NCBI GenBank assembly: GCA_009618475.1 | Contig: WJOV01000131.1 | Coordinates: forward strand, 1 to 12,019 | Direction: 5' to 3' | Length of the DNA: 12,019 nt | Origin: Methanosarcinales archaeon | GTDB taxonomy: Archaea > Halobacteriota > Syntropharchaeia > Alkanophagales > Methanospirareceae | In this document: piece by piece, positions 6,247 through 12,019 of the stretch | Layout of the letters: every line of letters begins with the position of its first letter | Numbering within the stretch: the first letter of the stretch is position 1 | Position numbers and translations under genes: made by a program | Notes under the pieces: model-generated | Databases searched by the model: none | Told to the model about the DNA's origin: nothing | Seen by the model: only the letters and a program-made list of their open reading frames with translations

Positions 6247-6897
6247 TTATACTTTCACTGCCTTAATCACAACAAATGACCCTTCACCATAACCTTCCTT
6301 TATTCGTTCAACCTCTCTGATCTCTGCCAGATTATGGAAAATCGTTTGTGTGAAATTAAAATCCTTGAAACCTGCTCGCTTTAAGTGAGAAATAACTTCC
6401 TCCACCGAGTAGAAATCAGCTAATTTGTAAAACACGCTATCTTCTTTATGCTGCTGATACAACTTCCCTATTGGACTATCCTTATCTATAAATCCAATTA
6501 CTAAACATCCACCGGGTTTTAATATTCGGGATGCCTCCCTAAACGCAGCTTTTAGGTTATCCAAAAAGCAAATCGTGGTGACCATCAATGCAAAATCAAA
6601 CTTTGAATCAGCAAAAGGAAGCGTTTCTGCTACTCCCTTAACAACCTCAAGTCCCCTATCACGAGCAATCTCCCCCATCTTGCTCGATGGCTCAATCCCG
6701 GCTTTAATACCCAATGGTGCACTAAATCGAGCACTTCCTATGCCAATTTCAATCCCTTCTCCCTTCTCAGGTAATAGCTTTCTTATTGCCCGAAGCTCCG
6801 ATTCATAAACAAATTTGTTCCTCTCAAACCATTCTTCATATTTGTCCGCATACATCTCAAAAGGTTCAATTTTTGGCATTCTCACCGGAATCCCCAT
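6247..6897 (-). CDS. Class I SAM-dependent methyltransferase
   Basis: This 216-residue protein has the Rossmann-type methyltransferase core. Motif I is GIEIGIGSARFSAPLG (residues ~48-63), followed by GIEPSSKMGEIARDRG, which provides the acidic residue after strand 2. Motif II/III is LPFADSKFDFALMVTTICFL, and the post-motif loop is ILKPGGCLVIGFIDKDSP (KPGG at 126-129). The N-terminus (EPFEMYADKYEEWFERNKFVYESE) is the cap helix seen in UbiE/BioC-like small-molecule methyltransferases. The substrate cannot be told from sequence. GAGG just upstream supports the ATG at 6897, which lies 7 nt after the stop of the 50-aa zinc protein gene; the 73-aa gene follows after 1 nt. The three genes thus form a tight operon. 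Confidence 0.88.
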   Translation of the reverse strand: MGIPVRMPKIEPFEMYADKYEEWFERNKFVYESELRAIRKLLPEKGEGIEIGIGSARFSAPLGIKAGIEPSSKMGEIARDRGLEVVKGVAETLPFADSKFDFALMVTTICFLDNLKAAFREASRILKPGGCLVIGFIDKDSPIGKLYQQHKEDSVFYKLADFYSVEEVISHLKRAGFKDFNFTQTIFHNLAEIREVERIKEGYGEGSFVVIKAVKV

Positions 6898-6904
6898 TTT
6901 GCCC

Positions 6905-7057
6905 TCATTTCATCACGCATTTTTTCGGCTGAGAAGCTATTACTTCATCCATATAGCAATCTTCACACAGCTCAACACCTCTGAACTCGTAAACATCCCC
7001 TGATATTGGCTTGCCGCATTTTCCGCATTTTATGTTTATCTTAACGCTCTTTTCCAT
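6905..7057 (-). CDS. Small four-cysteine zinc-binding protein (50 aa, LIM-like half)
   Basis: This short gene encodes 50 residues starting MEKSVKINIKCGKCGKPI. Cys11-x2-Cys14 and Cys31-x2-Cys34 (VELCEDCYMDEV) form a C2-C2 zinc site, with an extra Cys47 near the end. The spacing and the YEFRGVELCEDCY segment resemble short LIM/treble-clef-like zinc proteins found in archaea and sulfate reducers. The pattern of paired cysteines and the conserved Gly-Lys-Pro-Ile turn make a chance frame unlikely. The ATG at 7057 is preceded by a TATA-like element about 25 nt upstream and no Shine-Dalgarno site, so the mRNA may be leaderless. It lies directly upstream of the methyltransferase gene and may act as its partner; this is inferred from position only. 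Confidence 0.8.
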   Translation of the reverse strand: MEKSVKINIKCGKCGKPISGDVYEFRGVELCEDCYMDEVIASQPKKCVMK

Positions 7058-7077
7058 TTTTAACGTTTATTTACACA

Positions 7078-7085
7078 CTTATATC
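7078..7085 (-). promoter_or_regulatory. Candidate TATA box for the zinc-protein/methyltransferase operon
   Basis: On the minus strand GATATAAG is centred about 25 nt before the ATG at 7057, the distance expected for a leaderless archaeal transcript. It overlaps the last base of the stop codon of the possible 45-codon gene upstream. Nothing else promoter-like is seen in the interval. Confidence 0.35.
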
Positions 7086-7222
7086 TATTTGATACTTCTT
7101 TCCATCTCCTCAAGTTGCGACTCTATCCCCTTTAGCTGCGTTTTTATCTCATCCAAATCCTCCTCCTTTTCCTCTTCTCGCTGTAAAATTGGGTTCCATA
7201 TTAATACCGATGGTTGTTGCAT
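7085..7222 (-). CDS. Possible small coiled-coil protein (45 aa)
   Basis: A minus-strand frame of 45 codons begins MQQPSVLIWNPILQREEE and continues with DEIKTQLKGIESQLEEMERS, a heptad pattern with Ile/Leu at core positions typical of a short coiled coil. The codon use is purine-rich like neighbouring minus-strand genes. Evidence against it: no good Shine-Dalgarno site near the ATG (an AAGGAG lies about 20 nt away), and the small size. An in-frame TAG precedes the ATG, so it is not the end of a longer gene on this frame. A minus-strand T6 run (7236-7231) just upstream could instead end the tyrA transcript. The 7058-7296 interval holds no other candidate gene. Confidence 0.4.
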   Translation of the reverse strand: MQQPSVLIWNPILQREEEKEEDLDEIKTQLKGIESQLEEMERSIK

Positions 7223-7296
7223 AGCGCTCTAAAAAATAACTCCTTCCACTCCAAACTTTACTTGCTCAGTTCTTCCAATCTCTTCTTTAAAAAGGT

Positions 7297-8208
7297 TTAC
7301 TTCTTCTTCTTTTCCAAAGAACGGTTTATCTTCTCCTCTATCACCCTATCCGAATCTACCATTGCTCTTTCTGTATCGCCAAAGTGTTTTTTCGCCACCC
7401 TCATCTCATCCATGAACTCTTCCACTTTACCCGCCGATATCAACTCGTGTAACCTATTTGCAACCGATAAAAAGGATTCGTGTATTTTCCCCATCTCAAA
7501 ATTCGATTGTATCAGTGCGTATAGATGCGGGTCTTGATGTAATAGCCTGCCCACGAAATCCATTATTATCTCGAACATCGGATTCATAAACTTCCTCGAC
7601 CGTTCAACGTCAAAATCGAGATTTTTTAACGTGACGCCAAATGAGAGGAGAATAAAATGTACCAGCCCCTGGATGACCGGCATTATCTCGTCATGCTCCT
7701 CCGCGGTTAAAAGTTCAATCCTCGCACCGTTACTCTCAAACATTTTATATATTCTTTCGTATAGCGAACCCTTCATTAAAGGCACGAAAATGATTGTTTG
7801 ACCTCGCATGCTCTTTGCAGAAGGACCGAATAAAGGATGCGTGCCAAGAATTTCCACACTTTCGTTTGTACATTTCTCCATCGTCTCCACCGGCATTTTT
7901 TTCACCGACGTTATATCCATCAGCAGCGAACCCTTGCGCATCTCCGGTCCCACGCGCTCTATCACACGCCCTGTTATGTCTATGGGCACCGAGACGAGCA
8001 ACACGTCTGTATCCACAACCTCATCTCTTCTCGCCCCTTCCGCCAGCGTTAAAACATCGGTATTTAAAAATTGCACGTCCAGTTCCTTTGCTACCGTCTC
8101 TGTTCCATCGCTTTTATCTACTATCCGCACTTCAACACCGTTTTCTTTGAAAAACCAGGCAAACCATTTTCCCATCCCCCCTGCTCCACCTATTATCGTG
8201 ACTTTCAT
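7297..8208 (-). CDS. tyrA: Prephenate dehydrogenase (TyrA)
   Basis: TyrA oxidatively decarboxylates prephenate to 4-hydroxyphenylpyruvate, the precursor of tyrosine. The 303-residue product starts MKVTIIGGAGGMGKWFAWFF, a Rossmann dinucleotide-binding loop, with the cofactor-ribose acidic residue in VRIVDKSDG (Asp31). The substrate region has DVLLVSVPIDIT, MDITSVKKMPVETM and ILGTHPLFGPSAKSM, in which His124 is the conserved hydride-transfer histidine of prephenate dehydrogenases. The C-terminal half is helical (VIQGLVHFILLSFGVTL). The frame is open up to 8277, but ATG 8208 is chosen because it begins exactly at the Rossmann strand. No chorismate mutase domain is fused. The gene is divergent from cofG over a short shared promoter region. 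Confidence 0.9.
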   Translation of the reverse strand: MKVTIIGGAGGMGKWFAWFFKENGVEVRIVDKSDGTETVAKELDVQFLNTDVLTLAEGARRDEVVDTDVLLVSVPIDITGRVIERVGPEMRKGSLLMDITSVKKMPVETMEKCTNESVEILGTHPLFGPSAKSMRGQTIIFVPLMKGSLYERIYKMFESNGARIELLTAEEHDEIMPVIQGLVHFILLSFGVTLKNLDFDVERSRKFMNPMFEIIMDFVGRLLHQDPHLYALIQSNFEMGKIHESFLSVANRLHELISAGKVEEFMDEMRVAKKHFGDTERAMVDSDRVIEEKINRSLEKKKK

Positions 8209-8251
8209 CGGAATCACTCTCTTTATGATAAAAGTTTGATTGGATAGAAGG

Positions 8252-8259
8252 TTTATAAA
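8252..8259. promoter_or_regulatory. Palindromic TATA box shared by divergent tyrA and cofG
   Basis: TTTATAAA is a perfect palindrome near the middle of the 108-nt tyrA-cofG spacer. With the usual 25-nt spacing it would start transcripts near 8284 toward cofG (leader ~33 nt) and near 8228 toward tyrA (leader ~20 nt). Both leaders are plausible, and no second TATA-like sequence of similar quality is seen. Confidence 0.5.
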
Positions 8260-8270
8260 GATACAAGATA

Positions 8271-8299
8271 GAGTCAAGAACTCAATGATAATGAGTCAA
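8271..8299. promoter_or_regulatory. GAGTCAA direct/inverted repeats in the cofG leader (possible operator)
   Basis: GAGTCAA occurs at 8271-8277 and again at 8293-8299, and ACTCA (8280-8284) is inverted to TGAGT (8292-8296). The cluster covers the predicted cofG transcription start, a common place for archaeal repressor binding. No regulator is known from this window. Confidence 0.3.
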
Positions 8300-8316
8300 A
8301 AGAGAGGAAACAGGAA

Positions 8317-9330
8317 ATGAAAACCAAATGTGTAACCTTCTCAAAAAACGTTTTCATCCCGGTGACGAACGTATGCCGGAATGCGTGCGACTACTGCGGG
8401 TTCCGGGCTCGTCGCCTTGAAGATGCTTACATAATACAGAAGAAAGAATTTTTAACCCTCGTAAAAACCAAAGGAGCAGCAACAGAAGCGCTTTTTACCG
8501 CTGGTGAGAAGCCAGAGCTATCAAACCACCCACTTTCTTCTTTTTTCAAAAAAAATATGCTTTACTCTGGTTATTCCTCACTGCTCGAATACACGAAGGA
8601 GCTATGCAAACTTGCGATAAAACATGGCTTGCTTCCGCACTGCAATCTGGGCGTGCTGGGTAAGGAGGAGCTAAAGGAGCTGCGAGAAGGGAATGCGTCA
8701 ATGGGCTTGATGCTCGAAACCACCGCAGCAGAGCTTGAAGCGCATGAGAACTCACCGGGGAAAAACCCAAAGGAGCGATTGAAAACGATAGCGGAAGCTG
8801 GAGAACTTAAGATACCTTTCACTACCGGCTTGTTGATAGGCATAGGGGAAGAAAAAGAAGACTGCATCCGCTCTTTAGAGGCTATAAAATCGCTGCACGG
8901 TAAATACGGGCATATACAAGAAGTCATTATCCAGCCTTTCATCCCCAAGCCTTTCACGGCTATGTGGAATAAGAAACCACCAAGTTTCGAGGAACTGAAG
9001 GAAGTTGTCCGTGTAGCGAGAGAGATATTGCCAGAGGAGGTAGCAATACAGGTCCCGCCAAATTTGACTTCGCCTTTGGAATTAATAGAACTTGGTGCAT
9101 CAGACCTGGGTGGGATCTCGGAGAAGACCATAGACTATATAAATCCGGAATCACCGTGGCCGGGAGAGGAAGAACTGAGGAAAATAGTTGCTCCTTTTGA
9201 ATTACGGGAAAGGTTGCCGATATACCCCGGGTTTGTTAAAAAGGGCTGGTATAGCGAGGAAATAAGACCGTTGATAGAGTGGTATGCGGATGAAGAAGGG
9301 TTCAGGCTAAGGAGAAGTGATGGCACTTAA
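8317..9330 (+). CDS. cofG: CofG, 7,8-didemethyl-8-hydroxy-5-deazariboflavin (Fo) synthase subunit 1
   Basis: CofG is the radical SAM subunit that, after CofH couples tyrosine-derived 4-hydroxybenzyl to 5-amino-6-ribitylaminouracil, closes the ring to give Fo, the chromophore of coenzyme F420. The 337-residue product opens with TFSKNVFIPVTNVCRNACDY, where Cys20-x3-Cys24-x2-Cys27 is the radical SAM [4Fe-4S] motif. ATEALFTAGEKPE, GLMLETTAAEL and PFTTGLLIGIGEE follow, and VIIQPFIPKPFTAM and DLGGISEKTIDYINP are also typical of CofG. Length fits the stand-alone archaeal CofG rather than the fused FbiC; cofH is not in the window. The stop codon interlocks with that of the convergent MBL gene. Confidence 0.95.
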   Translation: MKTKCVTFSKNVFIPVTNVCRNACDYCGFRARRLEDAYIIQKKEFLTLVKTKGAATEALFTAGEKPELSNHPLSSFFKKNMLYSGYSSLLEYTKELCKLAIKHGLLPHCNLGVLGKEELKELREGNASMGLMLETTAAELEAHENSPGKNPKERLKTIAEAGELKIPFTTGLLIGIGEEKEDCIRSLEAIKSLHGKYGHIQEVIIQPFIPKPFTAMWNKKPPSFEELKEVVRVAREILPEEVAIQVPPNLTSPLELIELGASDLGGISEKTIDYINPESPWPGEEELRKIVAPFELRERLPIYPGFVKKGWYSEEIRPLIEWYADEEGFRLRRSDGT

Positions 9331-10127
9331 ATTCCACGCAGCTCGAATTTCATACCATCGCGTGCTGCTATTACCTCCACACCTGTCGCGTCGCTTAGCT
9401 GCTTTGCTATCTCCCAGGGCTTGTTTCTGAGCATGGTCATGCCGAAATGCGTGAGTATTGCAACCTTTGGTCTCCTCGCTTCTATAATCTTCTTCGCATC
9501 GTCCACGCAAAGATGGTCCACGCCTTCTCTACTTTTATACATCGCTACGTTCATCACGAGCACTTCTCCATCGTAATAATCCTCCAACCCATCGAAATAG
9601 AGCGTATCCACGATAAAAGAAACTTTTGTCTTATTTTCACCCATTACCTTTATGTTCAGTCCATACGTTTCTACGCCATGCACGTGCCTTTTAGGCGTGT
9701 TTATCTCGAGTTTGCCAACAGAATAAGTCCCACCTTCTTTTAGCACTTCTACCCGTTCCAAAAGTCCTTTATAACGGTTCAAAACAACGGCGTCGCCCTC
9801 ATTCGCCAGGGCATCGTTTGGACACAGAAGCACACCTCTGGGCTTGAAGCCACCTTCAGTCATCGCTTCTATCATCACGTTTACGTCGTTAGAATGGTCT
9901 AAATGCTTATGAGTTAAGATAATGGCATGCAGCTTAGCAGGCTTGAGCTTCGGCTTGCTGGATGCGAATCTGACCAGCGTGCCAGGACCCGGGTCTATAA
10001 GGATATTAGTGCCTTTCAGACTGAGAACAGCTCCCGCAGATGAGCGAAACTGCGTTATCATTACAAATCTCGCACCTGCGGTTCCAAGGAATCTTATTTC
10101 GTCAGTTATTTTTTCCCCTTTCTCCAT
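9327..10127 (-). CDS. MBL-fold metal-dependent hydrolase
   Basis: This is a metallo-beta-lactamase-fold protein of about 266 residues. The HxHxDH metal motif is seen as ILTHKHLDHSND, and further likely metal ligands are the His pair in PKRHVHGVET, Asp in FIVDTLYF and His in VAILTHFGM. The C-terminus ATGVEVIAARDGMKFEL is typical of an uncharacterised archaeal MBL group; the substrate is unknown, and the nuclease-like and phosphodiesterase-like branches cannot be separated by eye. ATG 10127 lies 2 nt after the agmatinase stop and directly precedes the folded core; an ATG at 10148 is in frame and would overlap agmatinase by 19 nt. Neither has a clear Shine-Dalgarno site, so coupling to the upstream gene is likely. 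Confidence 0.85.
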   Translation of the reverse strand: MEKGEKITDEIRFLGTAGARFVMITQFRSSAGAVLSLKGTNILIDPGPGTLVRFASSKPKLKPAKLHAIILTHKHLDHSNDVNVMIEAMTEGGFKPRGVLLCPNDALANEGDAVVLNRYKGLLERVEVLKEGGTYSVGKLEINTPKRHVHGVETYGLNIKVMGENKTKVSFIVDTLYFDGLEDYYDGEVLVMNVAMYKSREGVDHLCVDDAKKIIEARRPKVAILTHFGMTMLRNKPWEIAKQLSDATGVEVIAARDGMKFELRGI

Positions 10128-10129
10128 TT

Positions 10130-10975
10130 TCAAATTTGCTCTTTGCATTTTGCATTTAATTGCTCGAATACAATCCTTGCGGCGTTAATGCTTGTAATTC
10201 CGTTAATGTTGTCCAATCCCGGATTCACTTCCACCACGTCACTCGCAACCACGTTTTTCTGCTCCATTATCCCTCTTATCAAAGCAATCAAACTTTCAAG
10301 CGACATCCCACAAGGCTCGGGATTCTCCACACCCGGCGCTATACCGGGGTCGAGCACGTCAATATCAATAGAAAGATACGTTTTTTCTTCTCTTACTCCT
10401 TCCTTTTCTATTTCTTCCAATACGCGTTCCACACCTTTTTCTCTTACCATCCCTGCATCGTAAATCCTTACTTTGTCTTTTATCAACGCATACTCCTCCT
10501 CAGAAGAAGACCGAACGCCTATCTCAATTATATTCTCAAACCCCACCAATTCCGCTATCCTTCGCATCACGCAGGCGTTAGAAAGTTTCTTACTTTTATA
10601 AACGTCTCGGAAATCGGCATGTGCATCTATAACCATTACCTTCTCGACCTCTCCACTATCGAAAAAATGCTTAACCAGAGGGAAAGAGATGGAATGGTCG
10701 CCACCGATGAATATTTTTTCCTTGCGGGTATCGAACACTAAATTTTGGTTTTGACCAAAGTCAAGATTTATGTCGCCACAATCGTAATACTGCAAATCCG
10801 ACAACTCATGTTTTTCGTGCCACAAAAAAGTTTCAAGCCGTTGAGATGCCCTTCTTATCGCTTTCGGTCCCTCTCTCGACCCTTTCTTAAAGGCATTGCC
10901 ATCATACGGTACGCCTATTATTTCGTACGATGCTTTTTCCTTATCTGCTTCTGATAGCGAGCCTGCGAATTTCAT
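10130..10975 (-). CDS. speB: Agmatinase-family ureohydrolase with a substituted catalytic histidine
   Basis: Agmatinase hydrolyses agmatine to putrescine and urea. The 281-residue product has the binuclear manganese ligands of the ureohydrolase fold: GGDHS (His94), DAHADFRD (Asp117, His119, Asp121) and SIDIDVLDPGIAPG (Asp204, Asp206). The late DVVEVNPGLD motif (Glu249) that helps hold the guanidinium group is also present. The start MKFAGS matches archaeal agmatinases, so the ATG at 10975 is kept although it overlaps the dehydrogenase gene by 35 nt. One thing is odd: at residue 133, where relatives read SHACVMRR or HGTxF, the codon is AAC, giving SNACVMRR. The replaced histidine corresponds to His163 of E. 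coli SpeB and His141 of arginase. Activity or substrate may therefore differ; the gene symbol is given for the family. Confidence 0.85.
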   Translation of the reverse strand: MKFAGSLSEADKEKASYEIIGVPYDGNAFKKGSREGPKAIRRASQRLETFLWHEKHELSDLQYYDCGDINLDFGQNQNLVFDTRKEKIFIGGDHSISFPLVKHFFDSGEVEKVMVIDAHADFRDVYKSKKLSNACVMRRIAELVGFENIIEIGVRSSSEEEYALIKDKVRIYDAGMVREKGVERVLEEIEKEGVREEKTYLSIDIDVLDPGIAPGVENPEPCGMSLESLIALIRGIMEQKNVVASDVVEVNPGLDNINGITSINAARIVFEQLNAKCKEQI

Positions 10976-12019
10976 TATTCTGAATTGTTTCCAGCACGTA
11001 ATCGGCGAACTCCGAGCACGTTGCGCCTTCTGAACGACCGGTTATGAAGTGTTTTTTATCACGAGCACAGACGTTAAGAGCCATCTCTAATTTCTTCGCT
11101 TCACCAACGAACCCGAGATGTGTGAGAAGCATTACCGTAGCACGCATTATGCTTGATGGATTTGCATACTTTGCTCTTCCTTCTTCTACCATCCTCGGTG
11201 CAGAACCGTGAATAGCCTCGAACATTGCGTATCGTGTGCCGATATTGGCGCTGCCTGCGGTGCCCACGCCACCCTGGAATTCCGCTGCTTCGTCCGTGAT
11301 AATGTCACCATACAGGTTAGGAAGCACAACGACGCGGAACTCTTTCCTCCGTTTCGGGTCAATGAGTTTTGCACTGAAGATGTCCACGAACCAGTGGTCC
11401 CATTCAACTTCTGGGTACTCTCCAGCGACCCGTTCTGCCACGCTGATGAACTTACCGTCAGTCGCTTTTATTATATTTGCCTTTGTCACGACGGTTACTT
11501 TGTTGATGTCGTTTCGTTTTGCATAATCAAAAGCCATCCGTAATATTCGCTCGGCACCCTGGGTCGTGATGACTTTAAAATCCACGGCGAGGTCTTCGGT
11601 GACGTTTATACCTTTACTTCCGAGGATATAAGCGCCTTCGGTATTCTCTCTGAAGAAAATCCAGTCTATCCCCTGTTCCGGCACTTTTACCGGACGCACG
11701 TTGGCAAAGAGGTCCAGTTCTCGTCTTAATGCGACATTTGCGCTTTCGAGGTTTGGCCACGTGTCGCCCTTTTTGGGTGTCGTCGTAGGTCCTTTTAGAA
11801 TCACGTGACAGTTCTTGATTTCCTCAAGCACGTCATCCGGTATCGTCTGCATGACCTCTACACGATGTTCGATGGTCAAACCTTCAATCTCTTTAAACCG
11901 GACCTTACCGCTATTCACTTTGTCTTCCAATAGAAACTCCAATATCCGCTTCGCTTCCTTCGTAATGTAAGGTCCAATACCGTCACCGCCAATAATGCCT
12001 ATTACAATCGGTTTTAGTG
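10941..12019 (-). CDS. Isocitrate dehydrogenase-like enzyme (5' end cut by window edge)
   Basis: This beta-decarboxylating dehydrogenase shows 358 residues; the frame runs off the window, missing only a few N-terminal residues before KPIVIGIIGGDGIGP. Substrate-site features are LESANVALRRELDLFANVRP, with the Ser-x-Asn and two arginines typical of isocitrate dehydrogenase, then FFRENTEGAY (Arg, Tyr) and VVTKANIIKATDG (catalytic Lys). Metal-binding acids follow in VDIFSAKLI and NLYGDIITDEAAEFQGG. The nucleotide loop is FEAIHGSAPRMVEEG. The Ser/Asn pattern favours isocitrate over 3-isopropylmalate, but homoisocitrate or a broad-specificity enzyme is possible, and NAD or NADP preference cannot be told by eye. 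It overlaps the agmatinase gene by 35 nt, indicating one transcript. Confidence 0.82.
   Translation of the reverse strand, partial: LKPIVIGIIGGDGIGPYITKEAKRILEFLLEDKVNSGKVRFKEIEGLTIEHRVEVMQTIPDDVLEEIKNCHVILKGPTTTPKKGDTWPNLESANVALRRELDLFANVRPVKVPEQGIDWIFFRENTEGAYILGSKGINVTEDLAVDFKVITTQGAERILRMAFDYAKRNDINKVTVVTKANIIKATDGKFISVAERVAGEYPEVEWDHWFVDIFSAKLIDPKRRKEFRVVVLPNLYGDIITDEAAEFQGGVGTAGSANIGTRYAMFEAIHGSAPRMVEEGRAKYANPSSIMRATVMLLTHLGFVGEAKKLEMALNVCARDKKHFITGRSEGATCSEFADYVLETIQNNEIRRLAIRSR

Noticed and set aside
6815..7232. Plus-strand frames of 62 and 73 codons over the zinc-protein and coiled-coil regions
   Set aside because: The products are Phe/Ser/Ile-rich with no motif, while the minus strand encodes a clear C2-C2 zinc protein in the same place.
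7808..8239. 143-codon plus-strand frame opposite tyrA
   Set aside because: It is an antisense shadow of the Rossmann domain; TyrA motifs on the minus strand are decisive.
1..12019. Insertion sequences, prophage, toxin-antitoxin or defence genes
   Set aside because: No transposase, integrase, nuclease-antitoxin pair or terminal inverted repeats with target duplications were seen; nearly all the window is housekeeping or C1-metabolism genes.

Overview
The window is archaeal and comes from an organism with the C1 chemistry of methanogens or anaerobic methanotrophs (ANME). It carries the 3' end of mtrE followed by mtrD-C-B-A-F-G-H, which encode the Na+-translocating methyl-H4MPT:coenzyme M methyltransferase. 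It also carries a methanogenesis-marker-15-type ATPase and cofG for deazaflavin (F420) synthesis. Archaeal Shine-Dalgarno sites (GGAGG/GGTGA), TATA-like boxes and T-tract terminators agree with this. A lineage within the euryarchaeotal methanogens, ANME-1 or Syntrophoarchaeia cannot be fixed from the sequence alone.

Layout. (1) 2-4409, plus strand: a compact mtr operon, entered in the last ~90 codons of mtrE, with genes abutting or separated by short gaps, closed by several T-tracts (4434-4479). (2) 4520-5782, plus strand: a marker-15 ATPase gene with its own TATA-like element. It encodes a BadF/HgdC-type ATPase domain with both cluster-binding cysteines, joined to an N-terminal domain carrying Cys-x2-Cys. 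(3) 5783-6023: a non-coding gap between convergent genes, dominated by a ~120-nt palindrome-rich element (5830-5950) that can fold into several hairpins inside an outer stem. (4) 7222-6024, minus strand: a small-protein/methyltransferase cluster consisting of a possible 45-aa coiled-coil peptide, a 50-aa four-cysteine zinc protein, a class I SAM methyltransferase and a 73-aa helical protein. (5) 8208-7297, minus strand: tyrA (prephenate dehydrogenase), divergent from cofG (8317-9330, plus strand) across a 108-bp spacer whose TATA box is a perfect palindrome. (6) 12019-9327, minus strand: an isocitrate dehydrogenase-like gene (5' end cut by the window edge), an agmatinase-family gene and an MBL-fold hydrolase, overlapping or nearly abutting as one operon. 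The stop codon of the last gene interlocks with that of cofG.

Functional reading. The Mtr complex transfers methyl groups between tetrahydromethanopterin and coenzyme M and couples this to a sodium gradient; F420 supplies electrons to the same C1 pathway. TyrA provides the route to tyrosine, which is a direct substrate of the CofG/CofH deazaflavin synthase, so the tyrA-cofG divergon is metabolically coherent. The most unusual observations are an Asn in place of the usual catalytic His in the agmatinase homologue, the structured intergenic element, the uncharacterised zinc-protein/methyltransferase cluster, the marker-15 gene beside mtr, and an acidic N-terminal extension on MtrG.
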